Source: Mesostigma viride (taxonomy: Eukaryota > Streptophyta > Mesostigmatophyceae > Mesostigmatales > Mesostigmataceae). From it: a stretch of DNA of 64,000 bases. The DNA lies in contig RPFO01000213.1 of assembly GCA_009746045.1 (NCBI GenBank), forward strand, positions 3,337,266 to 3,401,265, given 5' to 3'. How positions within the stretch are numbered: the first letter of the stretch is position 1; each line of letters begins with the position of its first letter. Below, in pieces: positions 38,984 through 50,835 of this stretch. The translations under genes and the position numbers were made by a program. The notes beneath the pieces were generated by a model. It did not search any database. It worked only from the letters and a program-made list of their open reading frames with translations, and had not been told where the DNA came from.

Positions 38984-40865
38984 CAAAGAGACAACCAGCG
39001 CAGGCCAGAAATCGGGAGAATCCGGACCATGGTAGCTCGAGCCTGCCGTTATCTTTTCCGCGTTTTCGAGTCGTTCAGGATGATGAAGATGAATGGTGAT
39101 GGAAATGTGTATCCTTGTGCATTGAAATTATGGCTGGCTTACGTGTGGAGCGACTAGATGACCTAGACGGTGGGGCCGGAAACAGCATGCTTGATCAGGG
39201 CGTGTGTTTCTAGCCTAGCTGGCCGGGAGTGTCTAGTGGTGAGCACCAGTTGCTGCGATCGCTCTCCCACCATTTACGAGGAAATACCCGCAAATGGAAA
39301 ACCACTGAAAAGGTCTAGCTAGTCAGTCATCACGTTAGCCATGCCATGATTCCAAACGTCCAAGAACTGCACACGGTGCAAAGGCAAAAAGCCGGAGGAC
39401 AGCACTTTCAAATGTGCGGCGGGAACCAAAAGCCCGCGGATGCCAGAAAACATCGTGTTGCGGCAGCGACGCGACGATGTGGACAACGAATCCAGTGCCA
39501 AGCTCGGAACGGCCGCAAAGGAGATCTGGCATCACAGGGTTCAGATGTGCGGAGATACTATGCGATCCAGCCGGTCCACGACCTGTTTGTAGAGCTTGTG
39601 CCAAGGGGCAGCACCGAACAGATGTGGGTGACGTTGCAAAAAACATCGGACTTGACGGAGCATAATGGCTCGGTCATAGTCTTTGACCAATAAACGCTGC
39701 AAGAGCTCAACAAGAGTCGTGATGAAATCAACACGATAAGAACAAAGACGGGAAAAACGATGTAACTGAGAAAGAACAACACCATATTTTGCTGTGTGGG
39801 AAAGGAGACTGTGAATATCGGGGTAACGAATAAAAGGAATTTGCTGGTATTTAGGATCCTTGCGCTTATCATAGACAGCCGTACGCCAGCCCTTCTTGTT
39901 ATGGGTAATGTTAAGATCGAGGTAATTGCAATGAGTATCCTCCGACGTGAGCTTTAATGTGAGGGACGCTTGCGGGTAGATGCCAGGCAGACCAGCGGTG
40001 ATATACAAATGGGTTGCGAAATCAGGGTTGTCGAAAGCGATGACATCATCAATGTATCGACATGTATGGATAAAACGCCTGATGAGAACATCATCGTTTG
40101 AGGCAATGAGATTCTCCATGAATGCAAGCTCATAAGTGTATAGATAGAGGTTTGCAAGGAGCCCGGCACAGTTAGTGCCCATAGGGATGCCGATAGCTTG
40201 TTGGTATACATTGCCCGCAAAACAGATGAAGGTGTTATCAACAAGATAGGAGATCCAATGGACAAGGTCAGCCTTCGTGATAATATAATTATAACCATCC
40301 CGCACGATAGCACCTGCCGCGATCCCTGAGAGCCACGTTGCCGTGGGCTTGGTCTGAGAAACACGCACGTGCAGGTGGTTGCGCCCGTGAGGCCTACGTG
40401 CATACAGACGAGTAAGGAGGCTATCTAAACGAGCTTTCAAATCGTGCAAATCTAGTGTTGTATATAGAGTGGTGAAATCATAGGTGGCTATGGGCATAGG
40501 TATACGTTTCTCTGCTGCTGTCTTAGAACGGCTGAGGGCGGCAAGGCGTAGGCGTACTTGGGCTGAGTCTATGACGATCCAACTACCAGCGCATTCATAC
40601 CCGGCATTCGACAGCACCTCCACCCATAATGCATTGGCTTCGGGGAGAAGAGCATTCAAAGCATGGCAGATGAGTTTCGAGAGAGGCATCAGTGGGGCTG
40701 AATGCGACGCAGCAATGGTGCGCAAAGCAACAGGAGTTTTGTGCAGCTTAAGAGTGAGATACAGATATGGGAACGTAGTGGTGGTGGCGCGTCGCTGCCG
40801 CTTAAGGAATGCCCGAGCAAAAATGTTTTGGCTGTGCAGAAAAGCCCGATGAGCAGCAGTGATAC
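38984..40865 (-). mobile_element. Penelope-like retroelement, longest copy
   Basis: It contains the reverse transcriptase ORF (below) and a roughly 550-bp 3' region that includes the 200-bp block recurring at 6105, 37064 and 38321. The 3' terminus is at 38984. On the minus strand the RT frame stays open upstream of 40725 to about 40860, giving FPYLYLTLKLHKTPVALRTI, the first RT motif. Sequence before that is not recognised, so the copy is probably 5' truncated. Confidence 0.65.
39541..40725 (-). CDS. Reverse transcriptase of a Penelope-like retroelement (partial)
   Basis: A 394-codon frame. Motif A is YDFTTLYTTLDLHDLKARL. Motif B is QQAIGIPMGTNCAGLLANLY, and the catalytic C motif is CRYIDDVIAF. 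Later motifs are CNYLDLNITHNKKGW and YDKRKDPKYQQIPFIRYPD. The MGTNCA and YIDD combination with YDFTTLYT fits Penelope-like and closely related RTs, not LINE or LTR enzymes. No GIY-YIG endonuclease follows at the C-terminus. The endonuclease may therefore lie N-terminally and be lost here, or be absent as in endonuclease-minus lineages. The frame is intact over the RT core, so the copy is young. Subfamily placement is uncertain. Confidence 0.7.
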   Translation of the reverse strand: MRTIAASHSAPLMPLSKLICHALNALLPEANALWVEVLSNAGYECAGSWIVIDSAQVRLRLAALSRSKTAAEKRIPMPIATYDFTTLYTTLDLHDLKARLDSLLTRLYARRPHGRNHLHVRVSQTKPTATWLSGIAAGAIVRDGYNYIITKADLVHWISYLVDNTFICFAGNVYQQAIGIPMGTNCAGLLANLYLYTYELAFMENLIASNDDVLIRRFIHTCRYIDDVIAFDNPDFATHLYITAGLPGIYPQASLTLKLTSEDTHCNYLDLNITHNKKGWRTAVYDKRKDPKYQQIPFIRYPDIHSLLSHTAKYGVVLSQLHRFSRLCSYRVDFITTLVELLQRLLVKDYDRAIMLRQVRCFLQRHPHLFGAAPWHKLYKQVVDRLDRIVSPHI

Positions 40866-41557
40866 TGGCGGTGGACTGTGCCTATATAGTTGCCTCAGAT
40901 CGTATGCCATCAATGTCCAACCAGCGCATGCTAGAGGCTTAAATTATCTGGAGATTCAAGACCGTTTGATACATGGGATCTTTAGAGAGTGGATAAGAAA
41001 GGTTCTTTATTTTGTAGCCACACCATTCATTCATTCACTCACGCGCCTCCGTTGGGAGATTCACGGGGTACCGGCCGTTTGAGTAGGTACCTTCGTCCCT
41101 GCTTGATGCACAGCAAGAGGGGGTTACGGGACGAGCAATACCATGGTCTCATTGATACCGCCCAAACCATTGTGTTTCTTGTAACTGCCCAACGGGCTAC
41201 AAATTTGAAAAGACGAACGCTACTGCATGTGTGTCATACAGAGTCCGTCATATGACAGACAACAGTGGCTGGCATGCCAAAGAAAGGTAATACAGCATAC
41301 TACTTGCATAAAAGCGTATTTATAGCACAGTAAACTTGACAAGCAGAAGAAGCAGCTACAGTGCCGTGATTACCCAGCGGTGGTTATCACTAGCACCGAC
41401 ATACTCCGGATTCACAATCCGACACACACTTGCAGCAATTTCGTGTCCTCTCGACATCAGTATTTAACTGATACCCCATTGACAATCTAACCTCGCTCAT
41501 TCATATGGTTTACCCTTGGTCGGTGTTATTCAGTGTTTCGATTTCACCCACTTTGTG
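40866..41557. other. Spacer with no gene seen
   Basis: Unique sequence plus one 'cctccgttgggagattcacgggg' tail motif near 41046, which marks another retroelement end. Otherwise unremarkable. Confidence 0.4.
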
Positions 41558-42057
41558 TCACGCAGGTGATAAATTACCATTGTAACCTGTGCTCTTTCCA
41601 AAACTGCCCATCCGTCGAAAGGCGGACTTCAGCATCCCCATTTTCCCCAGCTTCCTCTTTGCAGAAGTCGACGAATCATTCCCCCCTACCTCCAGCAATT
41701 CATCTTGAAGGGACCCATCTGAGTTGGACCCATCGCCAGCTGTCGTCGCTTCAGTGGACACCGACGCTGCCTCCTCTGCAGGGCAACATTCCCTCACTGA
41801 ATCCACATTCATCCCGTGGCAGTCTGGTGCGGCGACGTGATCCTCGTCGAGGACCCAATCACCGAAAGTAGGAGCTCTTCTGTGCTGCCGCGCGGGGCTT
41901 GTCTTTGGGCGCGATGAGGCAGTCACTGGCGGCTGTAGGAACAAAGGGCCGTCGTCGACCCAATCTCCAAACGTCGGGTGCCGTACATGGCAGGACGAGG
42001 ATCTCGCGATGGTCTCTACGTCTTCTTCGCCAGCCACATTTTTTCGAGAAGACCCCT
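41558..42057 (-). CDS. Last exon of a possible RIN4/NOI-like protein
   Basis: On the minus strand a frame opens right after a good splice acceptor (GACTGCAG, exon from 42057) and ends at 41558, about 165 codons. It carries two copies of an FGDW motif, HPTFGDWVDDG and APTFGDWVLDEDH, about 35 residues apart. NOI domains of plant RIN4-type proteins have PKFGxW in a similar acidic setting. The C-terminus is basic (SAKRKLGKMGMLKSAFRRMG). A possible upstream exon with a GAATG|GTGAGTG donor at about 42341 is not convincing. The motif match is short, so the identity is tentative. Confidence 0.4.
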
Positions 42058-43189
42058 GCAGTCATCCGCACATGCATTCACATTATTAAATCATCGGCAA
42101 CAGAACCGGCAGATTCCCCGGTCCGAAGCCCGTAGGGCGTAGGGGGGCAAGTTCATCAGCCACAAGAGACACACGGTGTTAGAGAGCGATGTAAAATTTA
42201 TCCGGAATAGAACGGTTTTCACGACAAACCGAGTTTTCCTTTTTTAAAAAAAATCAAGAGGAAAAGGCACCACCCCCAAAGGCCACACGCGGCATGGCTC
42301 GCCACGCCAGGCACCTAGCTTTGCCGTGTAAGGTACACTCACCATTCGGGGAGGAAGCCGATAATGCCCCCAAAATTTTTTTATGCTATTGGTTATCTGC
42401 GATGTTCTTGTTACCCCCCGACAGCCATGGAAATCCTCAAAGATGTCTCGGCGGAAAATCCTCGCACGCTATGCATGCGGCGAAAATTTCATCGGCACTT
42501 CGTATCTCTAAATCACATTCGCGTCCGATTGAAAATGTTGCATGCTACAACGTGACGCGATGAATGCGTAGAAAACGCCAGAAAATTTGTGTCTAGTCGT
42601 CTGTAGCCAGTAATGCAGCGGCCAGAATGCTGACACGACGCTACCACGAACGTCCGTTGGCTTCGCCGTTTTGGCTCCATTGCGAGAACGCGAACCTTTT
42701 CGAGCAGGAGAGAATACCAGAGCATGTGCCTGGCGCGCAACGAAGATTTGCATGAGTGGCAGCAGATTGCTTGCCTAATTCCTGTTTGCTTCTACTAGGG
42801 TAACACTGCCGACTGTAAATTTTTCCACCAATCAAACATCATATATGAAACCCGCACAAGCAAAATGTGTGGTTCAAGGTACGGATATGTTAGTTTGTTA
42901 CGGATATGTAGGGTCAGCAGCACGCCACTGTTGCGAGCAACATGTCGCCAGAGGCACGCCTCACCAACGTGGCGCACGCAACGGAACTTTATTTCCAACC
43001 GCACGAAACTGCCTGCTGTCAATGCGGTGGCTGTTGTTGTATTCCTTGCGCCGGTTGACACGAAAGTGACGAAACTGCTTGCGGGGAATCTTGGCGACCA
43101 GTGCCTGATTATGAAGCTTACTGTACCGAAGTATACTTGAAATCGTACACGTCACAGTACCCTATTGGTTGTTGTTTTTGTCACAGTAC
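42058..43189. other. Gene-free stretch
   Basis: It could hold upstream exons or the promoter of the minus-strand gene at 41558, but I cannot place them. There is no repeat of note. Confidence 0.35.
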
Positions 43190-43242
43190 CCTAGCACCAT
43201 CGGATATACACAACAACTTGGGCGGCGTGGGACACAAGTCAC

Positions 43243-43275
<33 letters not shown>

Positions 43276-46200
43276 CAACAACTACCATCGGATATATACA
43301 ACAACAACCGACACCCATTCCATACTAAACAGCGGTCATCAATATTTTACGAAGCTATTCCGAAGTAAACCGCACCCTCAAGCACCTCAAGCTATCCACC
43401 AAGTCCTTCAGGCGATACCACGGCGCCTCACCACCACGCAGCAGCAAGAACTAGATCAGACACCCACACAAGCTGAGACACAGGCTGCTATGCTCAAAAT
43501 CAAACTCGGCAGTGCACCCGGAGTGGACGGCATCCCTGTAGAATTTTGGAGGAAGTTTTGGCCCGACCTTTCTGCCGGCTTTTACAAATGCGTCCTCGAA
43601 GTATGGCGCACAGGTATCGTCGGTCCCTGGCAACTGGGCAGAAACCGCACTAATCCTCATATTTAAAAAGGGGTCTAAAACTCAATGGCAAAACTACCGT
43701 CCCATACGACTACTCACGGTTGCGTACAAAATCATCAGTAAAATACTACAACTACGCATTTACACAGTACTCGACGACCTAATCGGTCCGGAACAAGTCG
43801 GCTTCCGCGCTAACCTACACATAAACGACAGCATTACCATGCTTATGGACATAGTGGAAAAAGCGTGGCGCCACAACATCATACTCGGCATCATACTATT
43901 CTGGGATTTCAAAAAAGCTTTTGACCGCATGTGTTGGGACTACCTCGAGAAGACATTGCGCGGTTTCGGATTTGGGGGCACTTTCACGCATGTCACCATC
44001 GGTATGATTAAATCGCTCTCATGGACCCTACTCCTAAACGGGCACTTCTCACGCACAGGCACTAGCCGGCTCTAGGTCACTCCCACAAGGCGACTGCATG
44101 TCCCCGCTCCTGTTTCTTCTTGCGCATGCCGGGCTGTTCTTTTTGCACGCTCGCGACAACAGGATCAGGGGCTTCCCCATCCAAGGTAAACCGCGAGGTT
44201 TGTTCCAAACTGCTTATGTTGATGACACCACTAATGTCTGTACCTCCACTACCGATGTGCATGCTATCATGGAGAATATCACGACATACTCTATGGCCTC
44301 TCAACAGCGGTGTAACGTGCAAAAGTCCACGGGGCTGCACATCGGGAGAGGATCCTCCCCCCGCTTATCACTCCCTAATCTCATGCCTGTGACATGGGTC
44401 CAGCCAGACGGTCACCACCTATTACACAACTGCCCTATCGGATGCACTATGGATGGACGTCTTGCTGAACACCCCACCTTTTTGTATGACAACACAACAC
44501 ACAGTGGCAAACTCACAGGCATATGCTCCAAGCGGCAACAAGATGGGCAGCGGTTCCCCGTCTCAGCCTACGGGGCAGGGTCCTCATCACCAACCAAATG
44601 TTATTCTCCAAAGTGCTCTACTACTGCCAAGGTCACCCACCTAACGAGTACACCACCAAGATCATCCAACGAATCGGCAGCAATTTTGTTTGGAAACAGC
44701 AGGGTATCATAACACACACGGTGCCGGGATGGATCGATCGGGACATGTCCTATATGCCATGGGTTCAAGGAGGCTTGGGCTTACATAATATGGAGTGGCG
44801 CTTATGGTCAGTGTACACCAAACAGATCCTAACCGCTTTCATAGGCGTAAACGCACACCCTGGTTGTATGTTGGCACAAGAAGCTTTCGCCACAACCTAT
44901 ACCCACAACAATGGTACATCATGGCACTTGGGGGCAGCAATACTTACATGTGCGCTCACTTCGTATAAAGGCTTATCATGGTACTGGGCACGTATGTGGA
45001 AAGGTTATAAGAACCTAAAACCGGACAGAATTGCTCACCCTACCACGCGGGAAGAGGTGGCACGCCAACCATTATATTTCAATGATTTGCTGCGCGATAG
45101 TGAGCATAATGTGTTTGGTGTTTTAAGCGGCCGCAACCCATATGAGGGCTTTTTGACGGCCAACCCGCCGGTTACGCGAATCATCGATTTATACTGTCCA
45201 AAAACCAAATGTCCTCATTTGAGGACATAGTCCTCGTTTGAGACGGGGGGGGTCAGGGGCGCGGTTTTGGCGCCAAATTTGGTCCTAGGGTCACTTGGTG
45301 GGTTTTGGCGCGAAACTGGGATAGGTACTGAGCGCGCCAAGCCCCTGGGGTCGACAGGGGTCGACCGTACCTGGAAAATATGAGGCGACGAAAAGTACCT
45401 ACAATAGCAAGAACATCGCAATGCAATCGAGTGTTTTGTCGAGTGGCGGCTATGGGGTCGTGCCAGTTCCGAGGCTTGCCTGAATGTTATAGGGCATTAT
45501 TTTGCCCCGGACGAAGACAGCATTTTAGATCGTAATCTAGTGATTTCGAAGATGCTATTCTTCACGTGCAGGTGCTTTGTATATGTCGAAAATTTTGTTC
45601 ATGAACGGATTTTGGCATTGTTGAAGAAAATCTGAGAGCTACGTAGATCGCATGATAGGTCAGTTCGCAGTTCGGTTTTACAATTTCTTTTTCCGCCCAG
45701 GCGCTGCGGATATCGCGAGTATGGGTTATGGTACGCTTCTGGGCTTATGGGCGACATGGGGAGAAGAGGGACCTGGGCAGTTGCATGCGTCAAAGAGTCT
45801 CTATTTTTTCGTCGTGATGTCGCAGTCGCGCCTGGCGAAAACCAGGGCGAGCGCGAGCCATATTTTTCTTTTGCCGCAAGGCTGGGTGCTTCCCACGCGT
45901 CACCGTCCTTTAATATATATTTCTTGAGCTGGCCCGCGCAGCTGGCGGCCTGGGCGCACGTCAAGAGCAAGGTTCCGACTGTCATTCTCAACCGCATCGT
46001 TCTAAGTAAGCGTGTTAAGCGGATTGTAACCTATAACTCTCGCAGACGTGATAATTCCGGTTGCTTTCAATGCCCAACTTCGTGGTTTTGATTACGTTTA
46101 TGTCCGGGGAATAACGGAAGTTTGCTGGGCAGTACTTTCTTTTCCCTCTGCGTCACTGAAAAGGTAAACGGCCTTGCGTTATCAAAACAGCAGCGACTAG

Positions 46201-48208
46201 AAGTCGCTGTGCTTAATTGCGATGTGGTAGTTTGATTCAACACATATACTGCCTTGTTGCTGAGAAGTTTTTCAAGGCTTGCTGGTATGTTGCCCATATG
46301 TTTCTAATGCTTCAACTCATGTCCAAGTGATCAAGACTGGCTTGGAAACTTGAGCTTGTCATGTTTACATTGTGCTTGTGTTACACCTTGTGCCTCTTTG
46401 CAGTATATGTTTCATATATAACGTAAGGGTTCAGCATCATGGTTTAGCACCGTGGTGGCAGCCGAGCCTCTACCAACGATCATGGACCTAACCTTGGCGA
46501 GTATTTGCTTCATATTTCACTCGTTGGACTGAGCTAGCTTTACACCTGCTGTATGGCCTGCACCATGGTCCCTGGTTGCCAGTTACATTTTGTCCCCCCA
46601 CCCTGGCAGGCTGCAGGGTCTAGGACTGCGAGGGTGTAACATAGCCATGTTGTGGGCACCCTGGGTGCATTTTCAGGGCCAGCCATGACCTGGCCATGCC
46701 TTCTTTCTTGGCATATTGTTGACTTGAGTGCTATTTGGTCACTCGCGTAGCGACCCCCCTGCATTCATAAATCGTAAACAATTATACAATGAGCATATTT
46801 CATGGATGTTAAGCATTGCAACTCTTGAACATATCATAAATGAACATGGTTCCATACCGTACCCATGGATGTGTTGACATGTGTTAGTTATTACAAATGG
46901 TATCCATGCTTAAAAATGTCCTCATTTGAGGACATTGTCTTGGTGATTAGACAATACGCGGCTGACGGTGACCGATATCGCCTCCTAACATACACGGAAA
47001 TCAGTGCGTGGATCGCAAACATGCCCAGCCGACCAGCTTGGGACAACCTTCTACAAGCAATCCCCGCAGGATGGCATACCCTCATGACAACCCCACGCAA
47101 ACCCCTACAAGTCGGGGAATGGGTGAGCTATTACCCGGATCGCGACACGTCCATACATAAGGGCTGCATCGTTGCGGTCGTGTCGACGGGCGTTACCATA
47201 CAATTGCTCCAGGAGACACCCGACGGTCAAGTCGACTTCTCGGCAAATTGATTACATCGTACGCCTACATTCCAGCATTTCAATGTCACCGCATTCGAGT
47301 GGTCCCGTGGTCACTGTCACAGGCGTGCATGTTACCCCTGGACCCCACCACAGTGATACGCGACACCACATGGCTACATGTTGGCAAGGGGCGACTGGAC
47401 ACGCTTGCTCTAGACCCGCTAGAATTTGGGTGGGTCCTCACATCTGGCGGCACCCCCATGACGAAGTGCCTTTTCGAGTACACGGCAGACTGGGGATACC
47501 GGCTACTTCTACATAAAAATCATAGGATGCACCCGGGTCGCCTGCGCTGGCACCCCGAGTGGCCGGGCTACACCTGGATCAAGAACATTACCTTGGCAGT
47601 TGATCACCCATTGGTTGACAAACGGGCCACCGACGTCCAGCACCTGCTTATGCATCGGGCCATCAGGGTCAATTCCCAATTGCACCACCGGTACTCCCAC
47701 GCGGCGGCGTGCTTATGCAACTTTCCAGATGAAACAATTGAGCAAAGATTTCTGGACTGCCAACTCGCAGGGGTTTGGCAATGGCTGCTGCATGGGTATA
47801 TGGGCCAAGTGGATGGCTATTACAGCTCCCCCCACCACCGTCACACTATCTACGGTTATTTTCGGCATCACGGGATTACGGGACGCGAGCCTCACAGCCA
47901 ACCAGATGGCATGGATATGGCTACGCACGACGATGCTTCACACCATATGGCAAGTTCGCAACGAGACCGTATTCACGTTACGTGCCGCGTACACGAGAGG
48001 TGCCGTGGTCCGCCGGTTTATCTCCTCTTGGAACCTGGCTATGCGTCGTTACTGGCTCCTGGCGACGGAACAACACAAAGTATGGGACCCGGGCCCTAAC
48101 AATGACACCCCCAGCCCACTGGAAGTCTTCCATGCACTCATGGGCATGAACCAGGTCTTTACACGTATGCCGGATGACGATATATCTACAGTACAATGGC
48201 TACACTAG
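43190..48208 (+). pseudogene. Decayed LINE (reverse transcriptase and zf-RVT domain), split by an insertion
   Basis: Pieces in three frames follow the order of an L1-type ORF2. Positions 43330-43666 encode SAPGVDGIPVEFWRKFWPDL. Positions 43660-44075 encode NYRPIRLLTVAYKIISKIL and motif A FWDFKKAFDRM. Positions 44080-44300 encode LPQGDCMSPLLF (motif B) and AYVDD (catalytic motif C). Positions 44523-45222 encode the thumb-like region with WVQGGLGLHNMEW. After the 45229-46913 insert, 47630-48208 encode the C-terminal zf-RVT part (ETIEQRFLDCQLAGVWQW, then IWLRTTMLHTIWQVRNETVF). At least four frame shifts are present and the 5' endonuclease is missing. CAACAA-rich sequence at 43240-43310 may be a 5' leader or an older tail. 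The final TAG lies inside the end of the next transposon. Confidence 0.8.
45229..46913. mobile_element. 1.7-kb insertion in the LINE with a 22-bp target duplication
   Basis: The same 22 bp occur at 45207-45228 and 46914-46935; the duplicated word is nearly palindromic (ATGTCCTCA then TTTGAGGACAT). The insert has no terminal inverted repeats. It begins with a G-rich block (45244-45310, with two GGCGC/GCGCC words) and ends in AT-rich sequence. A long duplication without inverted repeats suggests retroposition, but there is no reverse transcriptase or clear poly(A). No convincing ORF. Class unknown. Confidence 0.6.
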
Positions 48209-48214
48209 GAACTC

Positions 48215-48560
48215 AGATCTGAGATTTTTCTCAGTTTTTCTCAGTTTTCTCAGTTTTCTCAGGAAGGCTGCCTGAGATTTCCTGAGATTTCCTGAGATGT
48301 CCTGAGATTTCCTGAGATTTCCTGAGATCAACTGAGAAAAATCTCAGTTTTCTCAGGAAAACTGAGAAAATCACCTGAGAAAACTGAGAAAACTGAGAAA
48401 AAACTGAGATCAGCCTGAGAAAGTCGCCTGGCCTGAGATTTTTTTTTCTCAGGAACGAAATTTCTCAGGCGCCCGTTTTTTTCTCAGGTTGCTGCCTGAG
48501 AAAACCTGAGACTGAGAAAATCTGGGAAACTTAAGGCCTGAGAAAAACTGAGAAACCTCA
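48215..48560. repeat. Left subterminal CTCAG/CTGAG array
   Basis: Dozens of CTGAGA/TCTCAG words in both orientations with spacers such as AAAA, TTTT and TTTCCTGAGA. Both orientations alternate, so the strand can fold extensively. In CACTA elements such arrays bind the transposase. Confidence 0.8.
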
Positions 48561-48717
48561 TGCACACAGAGAAATCGCATTCATACCACGCAACCAGAAA
48601 TCACTTTGATTACAAATTATAATAATTTCTTGTGCAGTTGGAGTACAGCTCTTCAAGTTTGCTAAGAACATCAATTTCAGTCACTAGACGAATTGCTACA
48701 ATCTGCTTCAGCGTAGC

Positions 48718-49092
48718 TCACTTTTCCATACGCCCTTGCACTTCTCCTCGTTGGTGCAAGGTCGCCCCGGCTAGGTTCAGCCACATTCTTGTGCTGCCTA
48801 CCCCCTCTCCCCCTCTGCCCACGATTCCCCCGCGTAGGTTCAGCCGCATACTCGCGGCCATCGCCACCACGGGCAGAATCAGCAGCATTTTCTGCTGCAG
48901 GCTGCCTCCTTCCTCTCCCCCTCCGTCCACGCTTCCCCGTGCAGGTTCAGACGCATTGTAGCTGCATGGGTCATCACTGTCGCTGCTAGGTGGAGCCACA
49001 TCCTCTTGGCTACCATTATCACTGCCGCTGCAGATGGAGGAATCAGTTTCTGCTGCAGGCTGCTTACCCCTCCTCTTCCTTGGTGCAGGCAT
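48718..49092 (-). CDS. Hypothetical 124-codon frame inside the CACTA-like element
   Basis: It starts MPAPRKRRGKQPAAETDSS and continues with an acidic Ser/Asp-rich stretch. The DNA beneath has three imperfect ~100-bp repeats (each with AGGTTCAGCCGCAT-like sequence near 48772, 48837 and 48943), so the frame may be just a by-product of the repeats. No family recognised. Basic plus acidic N-terminal exons are common in transposon proteins, hence the low-confidence listing. Confidence 0.25.
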   Translation of the reverse strand: MPAPRKRRGKQPAAETDSSICSGSDNGSQEDVAPPSSDSDDPCSYNASEPARGSVDGGGEEGGSLQQKMLLILPVVAMAASMRLNLRGGIVGRGGEGVGSTRMWLNLAGATLHQRGEVQGRMEK

Positions 49093-49109
49093 GCCATCCT
49101 CGCTGCCAC

Positions 49110-49890
49110 ACTAGGAACGGAGTGTTGACAAACTTTGACAATTGTTTGTCAAGAATTGTCAAATAGTTCTAGTGTGACCCGCTGGCTTCACACAGCCAAA
49201 AAAAAAAAATTTAATCAATTTTTGGCGGTAGAGAGACCATGGAGGGACTGCCCGCTGCCCGCTGTAGACGCATACTGTAGTTCGTAGAAGCGTACTCCTT
49301 CGCTGCACTCCGGAGAGGAATCGTGACGGACTGACGGTCTCCTTCGCTGCCCTCCAGAGAGGAGGCCGCTAAAGCGGCCGCTCGCTTCGCTCGCTGGGAG
49401 CTTTGCGCGGATTGGTTGGCAGTTCTTCCGTGCGCGCTTCGCGCGGATTGGTGGTCAGTCAGTCCGCCCCTTCTGGATTGGCCGCGTACTCGGTGATGCC
49501 CTGAATAGTGTCGGATTACCTTACATTGCCAAATTAGTAATATAGATTCTTGACATATCAACTGACATGACCTTGACAAACCTTGACAGAACTTGACAAA
49601 AGCTTGACATGATAACATCAAAGGCTTGACAAACCTTGACAGAATGTTGAAAGGTTGACAAAACCTTGACAATCTTTGAAATATCAACATATCAACACGG
49701 AAAAAAATGTCAATACACTGACAAACCAAGGTGATGTGTCAAGAAATGTCAAGACGTTAACAAACGAAGGCCAAAAAAATTGTTAACATGACAAAATGTC
49801 CACAAATGTTAACATGACAAACGTCAACATGACAACCAAAGGCGTAGCAAACTGACAAATCAACACCACGCACAGGTAAACTTATTTCAT
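49110..49890. repeat. Second CACTAGGAAC end with TGACA subterminal array
   Basis: CACACTAGGAAC at 49110-49121 is followed about 40 bp later by its imperfect complement GTTCTAGTGTG (49164-49174). An array of TTGACA/TGTCAA words then runs to about 49890. The matching far end of this element was not found, so it is a broken or solo end of a related family nested in the first. Confidence 0.5.
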
Positions 49891-50514
49891 TAAAATCAAC
49901 AAGTTCAAAAGACCACCTAAACCAAGTCATCATCATCATCATCATCAAAATCAACATGGCTGCTACCTTGCTGCCTGAATTGCGGTTTTCTGCATTACAT
50001 TAGCATGACAAACTGTACTGACAAAACACATGAAGGAGAAGTGCACTCAATCACAGTCCGAGGGTGGCGGGCAAGATGCACAGCCACAAGCATCTTACAA
50101 ATGCAGTATAACATCCGCGTAGGGCTGTCCCAGCGATCATTGCTGAAATTAATGGACGACTTTCTAGAAATTTACCGCAGGAGACTGTCCAGTGCTACAG
50201 CGATGTGATGAGGGCTCAGAGCCTACAAAATCTGTGTCCGCAGGTGCCCTCCCCGCCATGCTGGGCTGGCCGATGTGTGCGCCATGGTTGTGTTAGGTAG
50301 ATTGCCTGCATGCAAGGGAAACATGCGTTATCCAGCAAAGCAGCAAAGGGAACACACAACGATCTTAAGTGAGATGAATACCCGACGCCTTGACGCGCCA
50401 ACAACGTTGCATTACCTAAATCAGTTGTGTGTAATGAGACGGCGTGAGAGCACAGCAGTCGCGTGGCTGTTTGTGAGTGATGGCTTGATTTTTGGACCGA
50501 GAAAGTGAGATAGT

Positions 50515-50641
<127 letters not shown>

Positions 50642-50835
50642 CCTGGTATTCTCACCTAAACTGTCCCTATGTACCTCACAAGATGTAGGGAACTGCGAAA
50701 CCACAGGAATACCTAGAGAAGAGCGCTTCCTGGCTCACGAAAAACTCGCCGATTGAGTGCTTGACGTTCACGTTTGATAATGCTGAACTGCGTTATCAAA
50801 TCATCATCTGGCAGAGTCACGTCACTTGGTTGGTG

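Noticed and set aside
49211-49729. 172-codon minus-strand frame rich in Phe, Cys and Gln.
   Set aside because: It translates the TTGACA repeat array; no transposase motif.
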